Shown here one piece after another: positions 1-8,271 of a stretch of DNA of 64,000 nucleotides. The stretch is from the NCBI RefSeq assembly GCF_002906575.1, contig NZ_CP026309.1:1550001-1614000 (forward strand), read 5' to 3'. Position numbers and translations under genes: made by a program. The notes under the pieces are model-generated. The model saw nothing but the letters and a program-made list of their open reading frames with translations, searched no databases and was not told the DNA's origin. The DNA is from Salinigranum rubrum (GTDB lineage Archaea > Halobacteriota > Halobacteria > Halobacteriales > Haloferacaceae). Positions within the stretch are counted from its first letter, which is position 1, and the number at the start of each line of letters is the position of its first letter.

Positions 1-641
1 GCGATCATGTCGCTGAACGCCGTGAACGTCTCGATGGGAAGCGCCTCCTCGGCGTTGGTCGCGGTGTCGACGATGGTCTCGACCGAATCCGCCGTCGGGA
101 CCATGTACAGGTAGAACGTCACCGGGTCCGAGACCGTCTCGAGCTGGTTTCGGAAGACGATGATGTGATCGCTCTCGCCGCCGTATCCCTCGTCCCCGAC
201 GGTGAAGTCGTCGAGCGGTCCGTCGCTGTCGACGTCGAGGTACGTCGGGGTCGTGATGTCGATGGTCGTCCCGAGGTGGTTCGCCCACCCGTCGATGAAC
301 CCACCGAGCATGATGTTCCCGATCTCTTTGAGTCCAGACGTCGCGAGTTCGTCGCCCGCGCTCGCGCCCGGAAGGATGGCCTCGACGACGTTCATCGCAC
401 TCTCGCGGTCGAACGCGAGGATGGTCCGGCCGTCGAGTCCGCCGCTGAACCCGATGCGGATGCTGACGAAGTCCTGTTCACGGAACTCGCACTCGACGTC
501 CGAAGCCGTCTCGAGTTCGACTTTCGTGACGTTGACGTGCGTCTCGATGCCGGTTAACTCCGACAACGACCACGCGGCCGTCTCGGCACCCGAGTGCGCC
601 AGCTGACTGAACGTCCGGAGCGCGTGGACGTCGAGGTTCAT
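1..641 (-). CDS. cheC: CheC, CheY-P phosphatase of archaeal chemotaxis (C-terminus beyond window)
   Basis: CheC-family phosphatase acting on phosphorylated CheY to reset the motor signal in the cytoplasm. About 213 residues are visible; the reading frame is open to the left edge, so the stop is missing. The protein begins MNLDVHALRTFSQLA and carries the family motif E-x-x-N (KEIGNIMLGGFIDG, about residues 105-118) that positions the hydrolytic water. The ATG overlaps the stop of cheY by ATGA, so the two are translationally coupled. Archaea often carry several CheC paralogues; which one this is cannot be decided from a partial gene. Confidence 0.88.
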   Translation of the reverse strand, partial: MNLDVHALRTFSQLAHSGAETAAWSLSELTGIETHVNVTKVELETASDVECEFREQDFVSIRIGFSGGLDGRTILAFDRESAMNVVEAILPGASAGDELATSGLKEIGNIMLGGFIDGWANHLGTTIDITTPTYLDVDSDGPLDDFTVGDEGYGGESDHIIVFRNQLETVSDPVTFYLYMVPTADSVETIVDTATNAEEALPIETFTAFSDMI

Positions 642-1006
642 ACCTTCGCCTTCGCGACGTCGTCGATCGCTTGCAGGACGTTCGGCTTCTGGAACGGCTT
701 CGTGATGTAGCCGTCCGCGCCCGCCTCGACCGCCTCGCGCATCTTCTCCTCCTGCCCGACGCTCGTACACATGATGACCGACGAGCCGGGGTCGAGCTCT
801 TTGATCTCCGACGTCGCTTCGATACCGTTTCTGATAGGCATCACGACGTCCATCGTTACCACGTCCGGGTCGAGTTCGCGGTACATCTCGACCGCTTCGA
901 CGCCGTTCTCCGCCTCACCGATGACCTCGTGCTCGCCGTCGAGAAGCTGTTTCAAGAGGTTCCGCATGAACGCGGAGTCGTCGACGACCAGTACTGTGCT
1001 AGCCAT
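638..1006 (-). CDS. cheY: CheY, chemotaxis response regulator
   Basis: Single receiver domain of 122 residues. The acidic pocket is VDDSAF near the N-terminus, the phospho-acceptor Asp is in VVTMDVVMP, and the conserved Lys is in YITKPFQ. The frame is open further upstream, but MASTVLVVDD is the normal CheY start and the upstream residues look like non-coding sequence. In haloarchaea CheY-P acts on the archaellum motor through CheF and ArlCE, which are both encoded nearby. It shares an ATGA junction with cheC downstream. Confidence 0.93.
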   Translation of the reverse strand: MASTVLVVDDSAFMRNLLKQLLDGEHEVIGEAENGVEAVEMYRELDPDVVTMDVVMPIRNGIEATSEIKELDPGSSVIMCTSVGQEEKMREAVEAGADGYITKPFQKPNVLQAIDDVAKAKV

Positions 1007-1083
1007 ACAGTCTGGATATCGGAATGCGATTGATAAAGACTCGCCGCCGGATATCAGAGATGATTTTAGATGGTGGCTGTTGC

Positions 1084-1635
1084 TCACCCGGACGCGTCGT
1101 CGTCCGGCGGGAGCACGAGGCCGTCGTCGCGGACCGCGGCGAGGAGGTCACGGATGGAGTCGTCGGGCGAGAGGTCGTGTGCGGCGAGGAGGTCCACGAG
1201 CGTTCGGACCGGGTAGCGGACCTGTACCTCCCCGGCGAGACAGAGGATGCCGAGCACCTCCGGCGACGGGGTGCCCTCGTCAACGTGTGTCGCGTACCAC
1301 GTGAGGAGGTCACGGAAGACGGCGCCGGGGTCGTCCGACGCGCTCTCTGTGACGTGGACGTCACCGTCGAACCGGCCCGCGACGACGAAGCCGTTAGCTG
1401 TCGAGAGCGATTCCAGGTGGTCGACGAGGGCCGACCGGGGGTCGGAGGCCGGCGTCGACTCCGCCTCCAGTTCGGCCTTGATGTCCTCCCGGAGGTCGGC
1501 GACGTCGTCGGCCGTGCCGTCCGTGGCGATGATGTACTGACCCTCCCGCAACTGCTTGACCTGTTCGTTCTTCGTGATGTCGAGGTCTTCCGGGTCGATC
1601 ACACCCTCCTCGTCGCGCGACCCGTGCGGTGGCAT
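1084..1635 (-). CDS. uncharacterised acidic haloarchaeal protein of the motility locus
   Basis: A 183-residue acidic soluble protein without signal peptide or membrane segment; I do not recognise a characterised domain. The N-terminal half holds ITKNEQVKQLREGQYIIAT and a helix-rich stretch. The C-terminal half has a compact helical region (LLTWYATHV, VLGILCLAGEVQVRYPVRTLVDLLAAH). It ends about 78 bp upstream of cheY on the same strand and is divergent from the winged-helix regulator, so it probably shares the intergenic promoter region at 1636-1789. A role in taxis or archaellum control is guessed from position only. Confidence 0.72.
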   Translation of the reverse strand: MPPHGSRDEEGVIDPEDLDITKNEQVKQLREGQYIIATDGTADDVADLREDIKAELEAESTPASDPRSALVDHLESLSTANGFVVAGRFDGDVHVTESASDDPGAVFRDLLTWYATHVDEGTPSPEVLGILCLAGEVQVRYPVRTLVDLLAAHDLSPDDSIRDLLAAVRDDGLVLPPDDDASG

Positions 1636-1757
1636 AGTTCACGTTCGCCTGAGACGATAATAAGCGCATCGGGGCCCCGACTCTCTCTGAGTGGGCCTTC
1701 TGACCCCCGCTGGGAGGGCGACGAACCCGTACACGTCAGCGCCACAACCAATACATT

Positions 1758-1790
1758 GACATATATCGGTATCATGGATGAAAACACTCA
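1758..1790 (+). promoter_or_regulatory. TATA-like promoter of the winged-helix gene
   Basis: The sequence ACATATAT around 1760-1766 lies 25-27 nt before the ATG at 1790, the spacing expected for a leaderless haloarchaeal transcript. It lies in the divergent interval between the 183-residue gene and the regulator. Confidence 0.45.
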
Positions 1791-2131
1791 TGGATCCCGA
1801 TCAGACTCTCGCGGCACTCGGGAACGACTACAATCCGGACATCCTTCGGTCCGCGTACCAGCCACACTCGGCGCAGGAGTTCAGCGACATGCTGGACATC
1901 CCCATCGCCACGTGCTATCGGCGCATCGAAGAACTCTCCGAGGCGGGACTGCTGACGCTCCACGACCGGGTCCTCTCCGACGAGCACCGACGGACGAACG
2001 TCTACCGCCGTGAGGTCGACGAGATCAACGTCCGGTTCGACGACGACGAACTCGTCCTCAACGTCACGGAGCGTCCCGAGGTCAAGACCAAACTCGACGA
2101 CGTCTGGCGCCGTATCGCTCAGGACAGCTAA
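1790..2131 (+). CDS. winged helix-turn-helix transcriptional regulator next to archaellin genes
   Basis: ArsR-like winged-helix protein of about 113 residues. The helix-turn-helix region is SAQEFSDMLDIPIATCYRRIEELSEAGLL cut into two helices at residues about 26-54, followed by a wing and an acidic C-terminus. It is encoded 315 bp upstream of the archaellins and is a natural candidate for controlling them. An in-frame ATG also exists at 1778. I chose 1790 because a TATA-like box lies 27 nt upstream and the domain starts right there. Specific DNA targets cannot be read from the sequence. Confidence 0.82.
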   Translation: MDPDQTLAALGNDYNPDILRSAYQPHSAQEFSDMLDIPIATCYRRIEELSEAGLLTLHDRVLSDEHRRTNVYRREVDEINVRFDDDELVLNVTERPEVKTKLDDVWRRIAQDS

Positions 2132-2371
2132 ACCCGTCTCCTTCATCCGTCACATCCGTCGTCCCGAGCGACTGCACTCCTCTCCCCGCTCGATGGACTG
2201 CGTGGCTTTTCGGCTCGGTTTCGCGAGCGTCCGGACGACTGCTCCGCTTATCAGCGGTGGAACTGTTCTCGCTCGGGCTCTCACTGGTTCCATTACCCGT
2301 ACGCGGACGCGTGCATCATACTGAGTGTTCGCATCGCTGATTGGTTTTCTCTCGTGATAATCAGGGGAGTA

Positions 2372-2428
2372 TGGTTATGTATCCGCTGCCGCTCCGAGCG
2401 AGTAAGGCACGGACCCCTTCGGGGGATT
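2372..2428 (+). promoter_or_regulatory. archaellin promoter and 5' UTR hairpin with UUCG loop
   Basis: A TATA-like GGTTATGTATCC lies at about 2373-2384, which would start transcription near 2403 and give a 5' UTR of about 45 nt before the archaellin ATG at 2447. Within that UTR, CCCC-TTCG-GGGG at 2414-2425 forms a short C(UUCG)G hairpin, one of the most stable small RNA loops. The rest of 2132-2446 shows no gene. Confidence 0.5.
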
Positions 2429-2446
2429 CGGCCGAGAATACCCAAC

Positions 2447-3010
2447 ATGTTCGAAGACACAGACAACAGGGGTCAGGTCGGAATCGGGACCCTCATCGTG
2501 TTCATCGCGATGGTACTAGTGGCCGCGATCGCGGCCGGGGTCCTGGTCAACACGGCCGGGTTCTTGCAGGAAAGCGCAGAACAGACCGGACAGGAAGCAC
2601 AGGGCGAGGTCAGCGACCGACTCGACGTCGTGAGCTCGTACGCCATGGACACGGACGATGACGGCGACTACGACCGCGTCAACGTGACCGTCCGCAAGGC
2701 GTCGGGCTCTGACGACATCAACATCTCGGACGTGACGTTCACGTACCTCGGCCCCAGCACGACGACGACGGGGACGCTCGACAACAGTAACGTCGCTCGC
2801 GAAGCAATCTCGGGTAACGCGGACTACCTCCGTGACGAGTCCGACCGCGTCGAACTCCAGCTCAGCATCGACGGCGGCATCGGTGCCACCGGCGAACTCA
2901 CCACGGGCTCCGAGTTCCAGATCCAGCTGACGACGTCGACCGGTGCATCGACCTACATCGAGGGCCGCATCCCTGAAAGCGCCGAGAGCGGCGGCGTGGT
3001 GGAGGTCTGA
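2447..3010 (+). CDS. arlA1: archaellin ArlA1 (FlaA/FlgA type), filament subunit
   Basis: Precursor of the archaellum filament protein, 187 residues. The class III signal is short ([10 protein letters not shown]), followed by [21 protein letters not shown], which carries the prepilin-peptidase site after the charged RGQ region and the hydrophobic assembly helix (about residues 9-32). The surface-exposed part is acidic and Thr/Ser-rich with N-x-S/T sequons such as NVT and NIS that may be N-glycosylated. The frame is open upstream, but [10 protein letters not shown] is the family start. Its partner archaellin follows after 6 bp, so both are likely on one transcript. Confidence 0.93.
   Translation: MFEDTDNRGQVGIGTLIVFIAMVLVAAIAAGVLVNTAGFLQESAEQTGQEAQGEVSDRLDVVSSYAMDTDDDGDYDRVNVTVRKASGSDDINISDVTFTYLGPSTTTTGTLDNSNVAREAISGNADYLRDESDRVELQLSIDGGIGATGELTTGSEFQIQLTTSTGASTYIEGRIPESAESGGVVEV
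2522..2628 (+). repeat. direct repeat shared by the two archaellin genes (copy 1; copy 2 at 3101-3207)
   Basis: Positions 2522-2604 and 3101-3183 are identical over 83 bp; with one mismatch the match extends to 2628/3207 (107 bp). A further 26 bp identical block lies upstream (2492 and 3071). Synonymous positions are conserved too, which suggests gene conversion rather than only protein-level constraint. Confidence 0.85.
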
Positions 3011-3016
3011 GGAACA

Positions 3017-3604
3017 ATGGAATTCAACATCTTCAACGACGAGAATCGCGGTCAGGTCGGCATCGGCACGCTCATCGTGTTCATCGCGATGGTACTGGTC
3101 GCCGCGATCGCGGCCGGGGTCCTGGTCAACACGGCCGGGTTCTTGCAGGAAAGCGCAGAACAGACCGGACAGGAAGCACAGGGTGAGGTCAGCGACCGAC
3201 TCGACGTGGTCAACGCCTACACCGAGGTGACGAGCGGTTCGGCGAGTATGGTTAACATCACGGTCCGGAAGGCCTCCGGCTCCGGCAACGTCAACCTGAC
3301 GTCGTCGACGGTCCAGTGGATCAGCGACACTGGACAGAGCCGATCCACGGTCGGTGACGGTACCGCCAGCCCGGTCGAGGTGTACGCCGCGTCCGACACC
3401 TCGACGGCTCTCGCCGGCCCGACTGTCATCAACGACAGCAGCAAGTACGTCCTGTCGGTCACGTTCGATGGCTCGAACTTCAACGGGGCGAACCTGAACA
3501 ACGGTGACGAGGGCACGCTCCTCATCACGACGCCGTCGGGTGCGACTACCCGCGTCGAGGTGACGATCCCCGAGAACGTCCAGGACGACACCATCTTCCT
3601 CTGA
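3017..3604 (+). CDS. arlA2: archaellin ArlA2 (FlaA/FlgA type), filament subunit
   Basis: Second archaellin, 195 residues, starting [13 protein letters not shown] and continuing with the same processed N-terminus and hydrophobic helix as ArlA1. The first third is almost identical to ArlA1, while the exposed middle is different in sequence and glycosylation sequons (NIT, NLT, NDS). It starts 6 bp after the stop of arlA1. Haloarchaea commonly keep a major and a minor or regulatory archaellin; which is which cannot be told here. Downstream, 3605-3908 holds no gene; CCTTTT at about 3642-3647 could help to terminate transcription. Confidence 0.93.
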   Translation: MEFNIFNDENRGQVGIGTLIVFIAMVLVAAIAAGVLVNTAGFLQESAEQTGQEAQGEVSDRLDVVNAYTEVTSGSASMVNITVRKASGSGNVNLTSSTVQWISDTGQSRSTVGDGTASPVEVYAASDTSTALAGPTVINDSSKYVLSVTFDGSNFNGANLNNGDEGTLLITTPSGATTRVEVTIPENVQDDTIFL

Positions 3605-3908
3605 GACCGTCCTGAACCCGCTGTATCGGCACGCGAACCACCTTTTATCGGACTCGAACCCACCAGCGCTACGCCCGGCGTTTCGAACCGACGGCACCGC
3701 CGGCTTCTTCTCGTGATTCGTCTCTCCGTCAGCGCGTCGGGAGCCACCTCTCCGGCCGAGACTACGGCCGGTTCTGGGGTCGCCGACGCCTCACAGTCGC
3801 TCTCCGTTCTGTCCGTCGGTCCGACGTCGACCCGCCTCTCGTCCGGCGTTCCGTACTCGTCGGTGAGCGCGTCGTGTCGCACTCGAAAGGGAAGGGCCGC
3901 GTATCCGC

Positions 3909-4658
3909 TCAGCGCTCGGGCTGTTCGCCGCCGCCGAAGAACGGCGCGCTCTCGCCGACCATCGAGAATCCGGCCGCCTGCTCGTAGATCTTCAGGCCGC
4001 CCTGGGTGATCTCCATCGGGAACATCGAGTTCTTGATCGACTGCTTGCGCATCTTCGCCACCCAGACGTACCGGTTCGAAGTGGAACCGGCGGGCGACTG
4101 CACCAGGTAGATGTTCCCGTCGGTGAGGAAGTTCTCGAGGCCGATCTCGGTCTCGGGGAAGATCGCCGACTGCTCCGTCGTCAGGAGGGAGGTCAGCCCC
4201 GAGTCCTTGAGGATGTCGATGAACTTCAGGAGGTAGTGGCGTTGCTCCTTCTCGTCCTCGAAGAAGAGCTGGAACATCGTCAGCGAGTCGAGGACGAGTC
4301 GGTCGTAGTCGGTCGACTGGAGGTCGTCGAGGATCCTGTCCAGCGTTCCCGAGAAGTCGCCATCGCGCAGGAGGGTCCGCTTGTCGTACACCTTGATGTC
4401 GCCGTTCTCGACGAACTCGGGCCACTGCTCGAATCCGATCGAGAGCGCCGCCTCCTCGATGTCGGCTTGAGACTCCTCGAACGTCAGATAGATCCCACCG
4501 TCTCCGTGGTCTTTCACGCCGTTGTACAGGTACTGCATCCCGAGGATACTCTTTCCGGTCCCCGGGTTGCCACTGATGAGCACTGCGGCGTTCTTTACGA
4601 TGCCACCGTTGAGGATGGAATCGAGTCCTTCGATTCCGGTTTCGACGAGTTCAGGCAT
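3909..4658 (-). CDS. KaiC-like RecA-superfamily ATPase
   Basis: A 249-residue single-domain KaiC/RadA-like ATPase. The Walker A motif GNPGTGKS is at residues 30-37, a TFEESQADIEEAA segment follows near 65-80, and the Walker B-like YDRLVLDSLTMF is near 130. It belongs to the same superfamily as ArlH but is a separate family, lacking ArlH's N-terminal region. The start MPELVETGIEGLD is typical of the family; longer upstream frame has no support. It lies alone on the minus strand between the archaellins and arlCE, pointing to a possible signalling or regulatory role in motility, which is inference. KaiC-like proteins have many roles in archaea. Confidence 0.85.
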   Translation of the reverse strand: MPELVETGIEGLDSILNGGIVKNAAVLISGNPGTGKSILGMQYLYNGVKDHGDGGIYLTFEESQADIEEAALSIGFEQWPEFVENGDIKVYDKRTLLRDGDFSGTLDRILDDLQSTDYDRLVLDSLTMFQLFFEDEKEQRHYLLKFIDILKDSGLTSLLTTEQSAIFPETEIGLENFLTDGNIYLVQSPAGSTSNRYVWVAKMRKQSIKNSMFPMEITQGGLKIYEQAAGFSMVGESAPFFGGGEQPER

Positions 4659-4671
4659 TTGAGATATCCTC

Positions 4672-4699
4672 GGACTGGATGCATCCTCGTGACCAGTCC
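4672..4699. repeat. inverted repeat upstream of the KaiC-like gene
   Basis: GGACTGG at 4672-4678 and CCAGTCC at 4693-4699 are perfect 7 bp inverted arms around a 14 bp spacer. They lie 14-41 bp upstream of the ATG at 4658. The element could be an operator or a 5' UTR hairpin. Confidence 0.45.
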
Positions 4700-4954
4700 A
4701 AATAACTCTTCTCACCGATGAGAGGGCTCTCGAACCCGTGTCGAAAGGCGGCAAAAATCGCTTGCCGGCGTGCATTATCACGCCCGATATCTGGGTGGGA
4801 ACCTTCATGTATCGTTCATCTCTACGTGAATATCAATGCGTGCTCTTCCCCCGCCATCGGAACAGGTGCCCGGCGGGGCCGGTGTCACCCGGATGACATC
4901 GGCTCCGTCCACCGACGGAGTGGCTCTCCATCGCGCCCACCGGAGGCGACCGAC

Positions 4955-6655
4955 ATGGGAATGATGGACTGGGTCAACGACGAGGACGGCGACGGAGACG
5001 CTGACGACGCTACTGGAGGAGACGATATGGACGACATGGACGACTTCGACGACGACTTCGATGAGTTCGACGACGACTTCGACGACTTCGACGACGACGG
5101 AGACGCCACCGACGAGGGTGGCGACGAGTTCGACGAGTTCGGCGGCGAGTTCGACGACGACTTCGACGACGAGTTCGGTGACGGAAACGCTGACGAATCC
5201 GGCGGTGAGGTGAGCGGAGACGTCTCCGACACGCTCGCCGACTTCGAGGACCGAATCGGCGAACTCGAGACCGAACTCGGCGGCCTCTCGTCGACGATGA
5301 ACACCGTCCGCGAGGAGAACAAACAGATCGGGGAGACGGTGGACGAGCTCGACGACACCATCCGGAAACTCCTCGACATCTACGAGATGGTGACGCGAGG
5401 CATCAACCCGTTCGTCGACGACGCCCGGGAGATGGGCGGGCTCGAACACGGCGACGGCGCGTTCGGTCTCTTCGACTCCGAGGAGGAGGACGAGGCCGAC
5501 CTCGACCCCGATGTCGTGAACGCCGACGCCGAGAGCTTCTTCGACGAGGACTTCGGCGACCTCGACCCCGAGGAGGCAGAGGCCCAGGCCGAAGAGGCCG
5601 CGGAGGACGAACTCTCCGGGGCGGAGACCGACCAGTCCGAACTCCTCGACGAGGAACCCCCGGACGCGGACGACGCTGCCGACGCGACCGCCGACTCCGG
5701 CGGTGGTGGTGGTGTCTCGTTCGACGACCTCAAAGCGGAGTACGACGAGAACGCCGGCTGGGACGAGGAGGCCGACGGTCCCGACGATCAAGACGACCTC
5801 GACGGAGAGTCCGACCCGGAGACGGACGTCGACGAACTCGAACACGAGGAAGACGCTGAGGCGACCGCTGAACTCGACGAGGCCGACGAGATCGACGAGA
5901 CAGAGGTCGAAACCGACCAGACAGAGGTCGACCTCGACGACGCGGACGAAGCCATCGACGACGTGACCGTGGACGTTGAGTTGGACGGTGACGACGAGAG
6001 TGACGAGCCGGACGCCGCTGCCGACGAGATGCCGACGGACGCTGAGCCCGACCTCGACGCCGACGCCAGCACGGACTCGGACGACGCCCTCGACCCGGAG
6101 GCGACGACGCCCGGTCACACCGCACGCGGCGAGGTGAGCGTCGAACCGGCGGAAGCGGTGACCGACGACGAGATGTTCCTCGACGACTCGGTCGAACCGG
6201 CCGGTTCGGACGGCCCGGCGGTCGATGACGACTCGCCGGCGTCGACCACCGCCGACACCGACGCCGACGCCGTGGGACTCGCGGGACTGGGTGCGGAGCC
6301 TGCGGGTGCGTCCGAGCCGTATCTCTCTGCGCTCCCGACGACGTACGTGGCCGAGTCGGTCGCGATGGAGTGGATGCAGTTCCTCGTCTCCGCCGGCGGG
6401 CCGCTCGGAGCGTCCCGCGCCCTCCGCCTCTACGAGGACTTCGGCTGGATCTCCCCGTCGGTTCGGACGAGGCTGGACACCTACGTCCGGTCCGTCGCGA
6501 GCCCCAGGGACGACGCACAGAACGGATCGCTCACCGCGGGCCACCACGAGACGAGCCTCTCGTACGTGAGCAAACTCGGCGACCGAACGCCCGAGGCGAG
6601 CGCGCTCGACGCGCTCGTCGCCGATGGAGGGGGTCACCATGGGATTCGGCGTTAG
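4955..6655 (+). CDS. arlCE: ArlCE (FlaCE) fusion, archaellum motor/switch component
   Basis: A 566-residue haloarchaeal archaellum protein in which FlaC- and FlaE-type parts are joined. It starts MGMMDWVNDE and has a very acidic low-complexity tract (about residues 25-75, repeats of D-D-F and D-E-F). A coiled-coil FlaC-like segment with LETELGGLSSTMNTVREEN follows near 100-150, then a long acidic linker. The C-terminal FlaD/E domain contains YLSALPTTYVAESVAMEWM and SRALRLYEDFGWIS. The ATG at 4955 has a GGAGG at 4942-4946, which decides against the longer upstream frame. ArlCE forms the cytosolic ring that receives the CheY-P signal via CheF. Confidence 0.92.
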   Translation: MGMMDWVNDEDGDGDADDATGGDDMDDMDDFDDDFDEFDDDFDDFDDDGDATDEGGDEFDEFGGEFDDDFDDEFGDGNADESGGEVSGDVSDTLADFEDRIGELETELGGLSSTMNTVREENKQIGETVDELDDTIRKLLDIYEMVTRGINPFVDDAREMGGLEHGDGAFGLFDSEEEDEADLDPDVVNADAESFFDEDFGDLDPEEAEAQAEEAAEDELSGAETDQSELLDEEPPDADDAADATADSGGGGGVSFDDLKAEYDENAGWDEEADGPDDQDDLDGESDPETDVDELEHEEDAEATAELDEADEIDETEVETDQTEVDLDDADEAIDDVTVDVELDGDDESDEPDAAADEMPTDAEPDLDADASTDSDDALDPEATTPGHTARGEVSVEPAEAVTDDEMFLDDSVEPAGSDGPAVDDDSPASTTADTDADAVGLAGLGAEPAGASEPYLSALPTTYVAESVAMEWMQFLVSAGGPLGASRALRLYEDFGWISPSVRTRLDTYVRSVASPRDDAQNGSLTAGHHETSLSYVSKLGDRTPEASALDALVADGGGHHGIRR

Positions 6656-7073
6656 CGGGGCGACGGCGATCATCTTCCTCGGACTGTTCATCGCCGCGGG
6701 AACGCTGGTCACGACGACCTCGACCACGTTCGAGGAGGTCGACGAGGCGCACGACGAGCGCCAGGAGCGACTGCTCGACCGTCGGAACACCGAAATCGCC
6801 GTCGAGACGGCCCGATACAACACCACTTCGGGCACGCTGAACCTCTCGGTTTCGAACGAGGGGTCGACGACGCTTTCGGTGAACGGCACGACGCTCCTCG
6901 TCGACAACCAGTACGTGTCGACGGCGACGGCACGGGTCGACGGACTCGCCGCAACCGACCTCTGGGAACCGGGCGAGACGATGACGTTGAACCTCACGAT
7001 GACCGAGCCATCGCGTGTCAAAATCGTCACGGAGCGAGGTGTCGCTGACGCGAGTGACGTTACGGTGACATAA
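6639..7073 (+). CDS. arlF: ArlF (FlaF), pseudoperiplasmic stator component of the archaellum
   Basis: A 144-residue protein with one N-terminal membrane helix (GATAIIFLGLFIAAGTLV) and a beta-rich extracellular domain with N-x-T sequons. FlaF proteins normally begin MGFxVSG, so I use the ATG at 6639 rather than the one at 6624. The gene overlaps the end of arlCE by 17 bp and is followed by arlG after 1 bp. ArlF and ArlG form the S-layer-contacting stator. Confidence 0.92.
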   Translation: MGFGVSGATAIIFLGLFIAAGTLVTTTSTTFEEVDEAHDERQERLLDRRNTEIAVETARYNTTSGTLNLSVSNEGSTTLSVNGTTLLVDNQYVSTATARVDGLAATDLWEPGETMTLNLTMTEPSRVKIVTERGVADASDVTVT

Positions 7074-7074
7074 C

Positions 7075-7524
7075 ATGGCGGAGATATCTGTCCCCACGCT
7101 CATCCTGTTCATCGCGAGTATCGTCATCGCGGCGGGCGTCGCTGGCGTGCTCATCGATACGGTCAGCGGCATCTCGAACGCGGTCGACGACCGCGGTGGC
7201 GACGTCTCCCGCTCTATCAAGACGGACGCGGAGATCATCTCGGACCCGGAGGCCGGCGTGTACGACGACGTGAACGACACGCTCACCCTCTACGTGAAGA
7301 ACACGGGGGTGCGAACCCTCCCGGTCGACAGCGCCACCGTCGACCTCTTCGTCGACGGTCGGTACCAGACGTCTCTGACTCTGTCCGTCGTCAGCGGTAG
7401 CGAGTGGACGCCGAACGCGGTGGTGCGAATCGACGCCACCGGCGTCTCGCTGTCGCCCGGCGACCATCGCGTGAAACTCGTCGTCGACACCGACGAAGAG
7501 ACGTTCGACTTCAGGACTTCATGA
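7075..7524 (+). CDS. arlG: ArlG (FlaG), archaellum stator component
   Basis: A 149-residue protein with an N-terminal hydrophobic helix (PTLILFIASIVIAAGVAGVL) and an extracellular beta domain. It partners with ArlF, whose gene directly precedes it. Its stop overlaps the start region of arlH, so the whole arlCE-J set is a tight operon. Confidence 0.92.
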   Translation: MAEISVPTLILFIASIVIAAGVAGVLIDTVSGISNAVDDRGGDVSRSIKTDAEIISDPEAGVYDDVNDTLTLYVKNTGVRTLPVDSATVDLFVDGRYQTSLTLSVVSGSEWTPNAVVRIDATGVSLSPGDHRVKLVVDTDEETFDFRTS

Positions 7525-7525
7525 T

Positions 7526-8271
7526 ATGACTGACACTCAATTTCCCATCGGACTCGACGGACACGACCGCCTCAGAGAGGAACTCGGGGTGGCATCCCCC
7601 GTGGCGCTATCGTTCTCATGGAGGGGGACTACGGCGCGGGCAAGAGCGTCCTCTCACAGCGGCTCAGCTACGGCTTCACCGACGAGGACGTCACGGTGAC
7701 GTTCATCTCGACCGAACTCAGCGTTCGGGGCTTCCTCGACCAGATGCACTCGCTGGAGTACCCGATGGTCAAGCCGCTGTTGAACGAACAGGTCCTCTAC
7801 ATCCACGCGGAGTTGGACTCCGGCGGCGTCCTCAGCGGACAGGAACGCGAACGGAAGGAACTGCTCCGTCGACTGATGGAGGCGGAAGCGGTGTGGAACG
7901 GCGACGTCATCATCATCGACACGTTCGACGCCATCCTCCGAAACGACCCGCAGTTCGAGGCGCTCGTCAGGAAGAACGAGGAACGGCAGGCCGCCCTGGA
8001 GATCATCTCGTTCTTCCGCGAGATCACCTCCCGCGGCAAGACGATCATCCTCACCGTCGACCCGACGACCGTCGACGACGAGACGATGGGGCCGTTCCGC
8101 TCCATCGCGGACGTCTTCATCCAGCTCGAGATGGTCGAGGTCGGCAACGACGTCCGACGAAACATCTTCGTCAAGCGGTTCGCGGGGATGGGCGAACAGG
8201 TCGGTGACCGCATCGGCTTCTCGGTCCGGTCCGGTATCGGTATCGTCATCGAATCGAGGAGCGTGGCCTGA
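7526..8271 (+). CDS. arlH: ArlH (FlaH), motor ATPase-like regulator; frameshifted as given
   Basis: KaiC-like ATP-binding protein that docks on ArlI and links the motor to switching. The N-terminal part MTDTQFPIGLDGHDRLREEL is encoded from ATG 7526 in one frame; the Walker A region MEGDYGAGKSV and the rest, ending at 8271, lie in another. Adding one G to the run at 7586-7589 joins them as REELGGGIPRGAIVLMEGDY, the normal ArlH sequence, with 248 residues. Everything after the break is intact, including the Walker B-like VIIIDTFD. ArlH is essential for archaellation in species studied, so either this strain is non-motile or the base is a sequence error; I favour the latter. The stop overlaps the ATG of arlI. 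Confidence 0.85.

Noticed and set aside
2447-3604. Archaellins as a single misassembled duplicate.
   Set aside because: The 3' two thirds of the two genes are unrelated at DNA level, so it is a true tandem pair.
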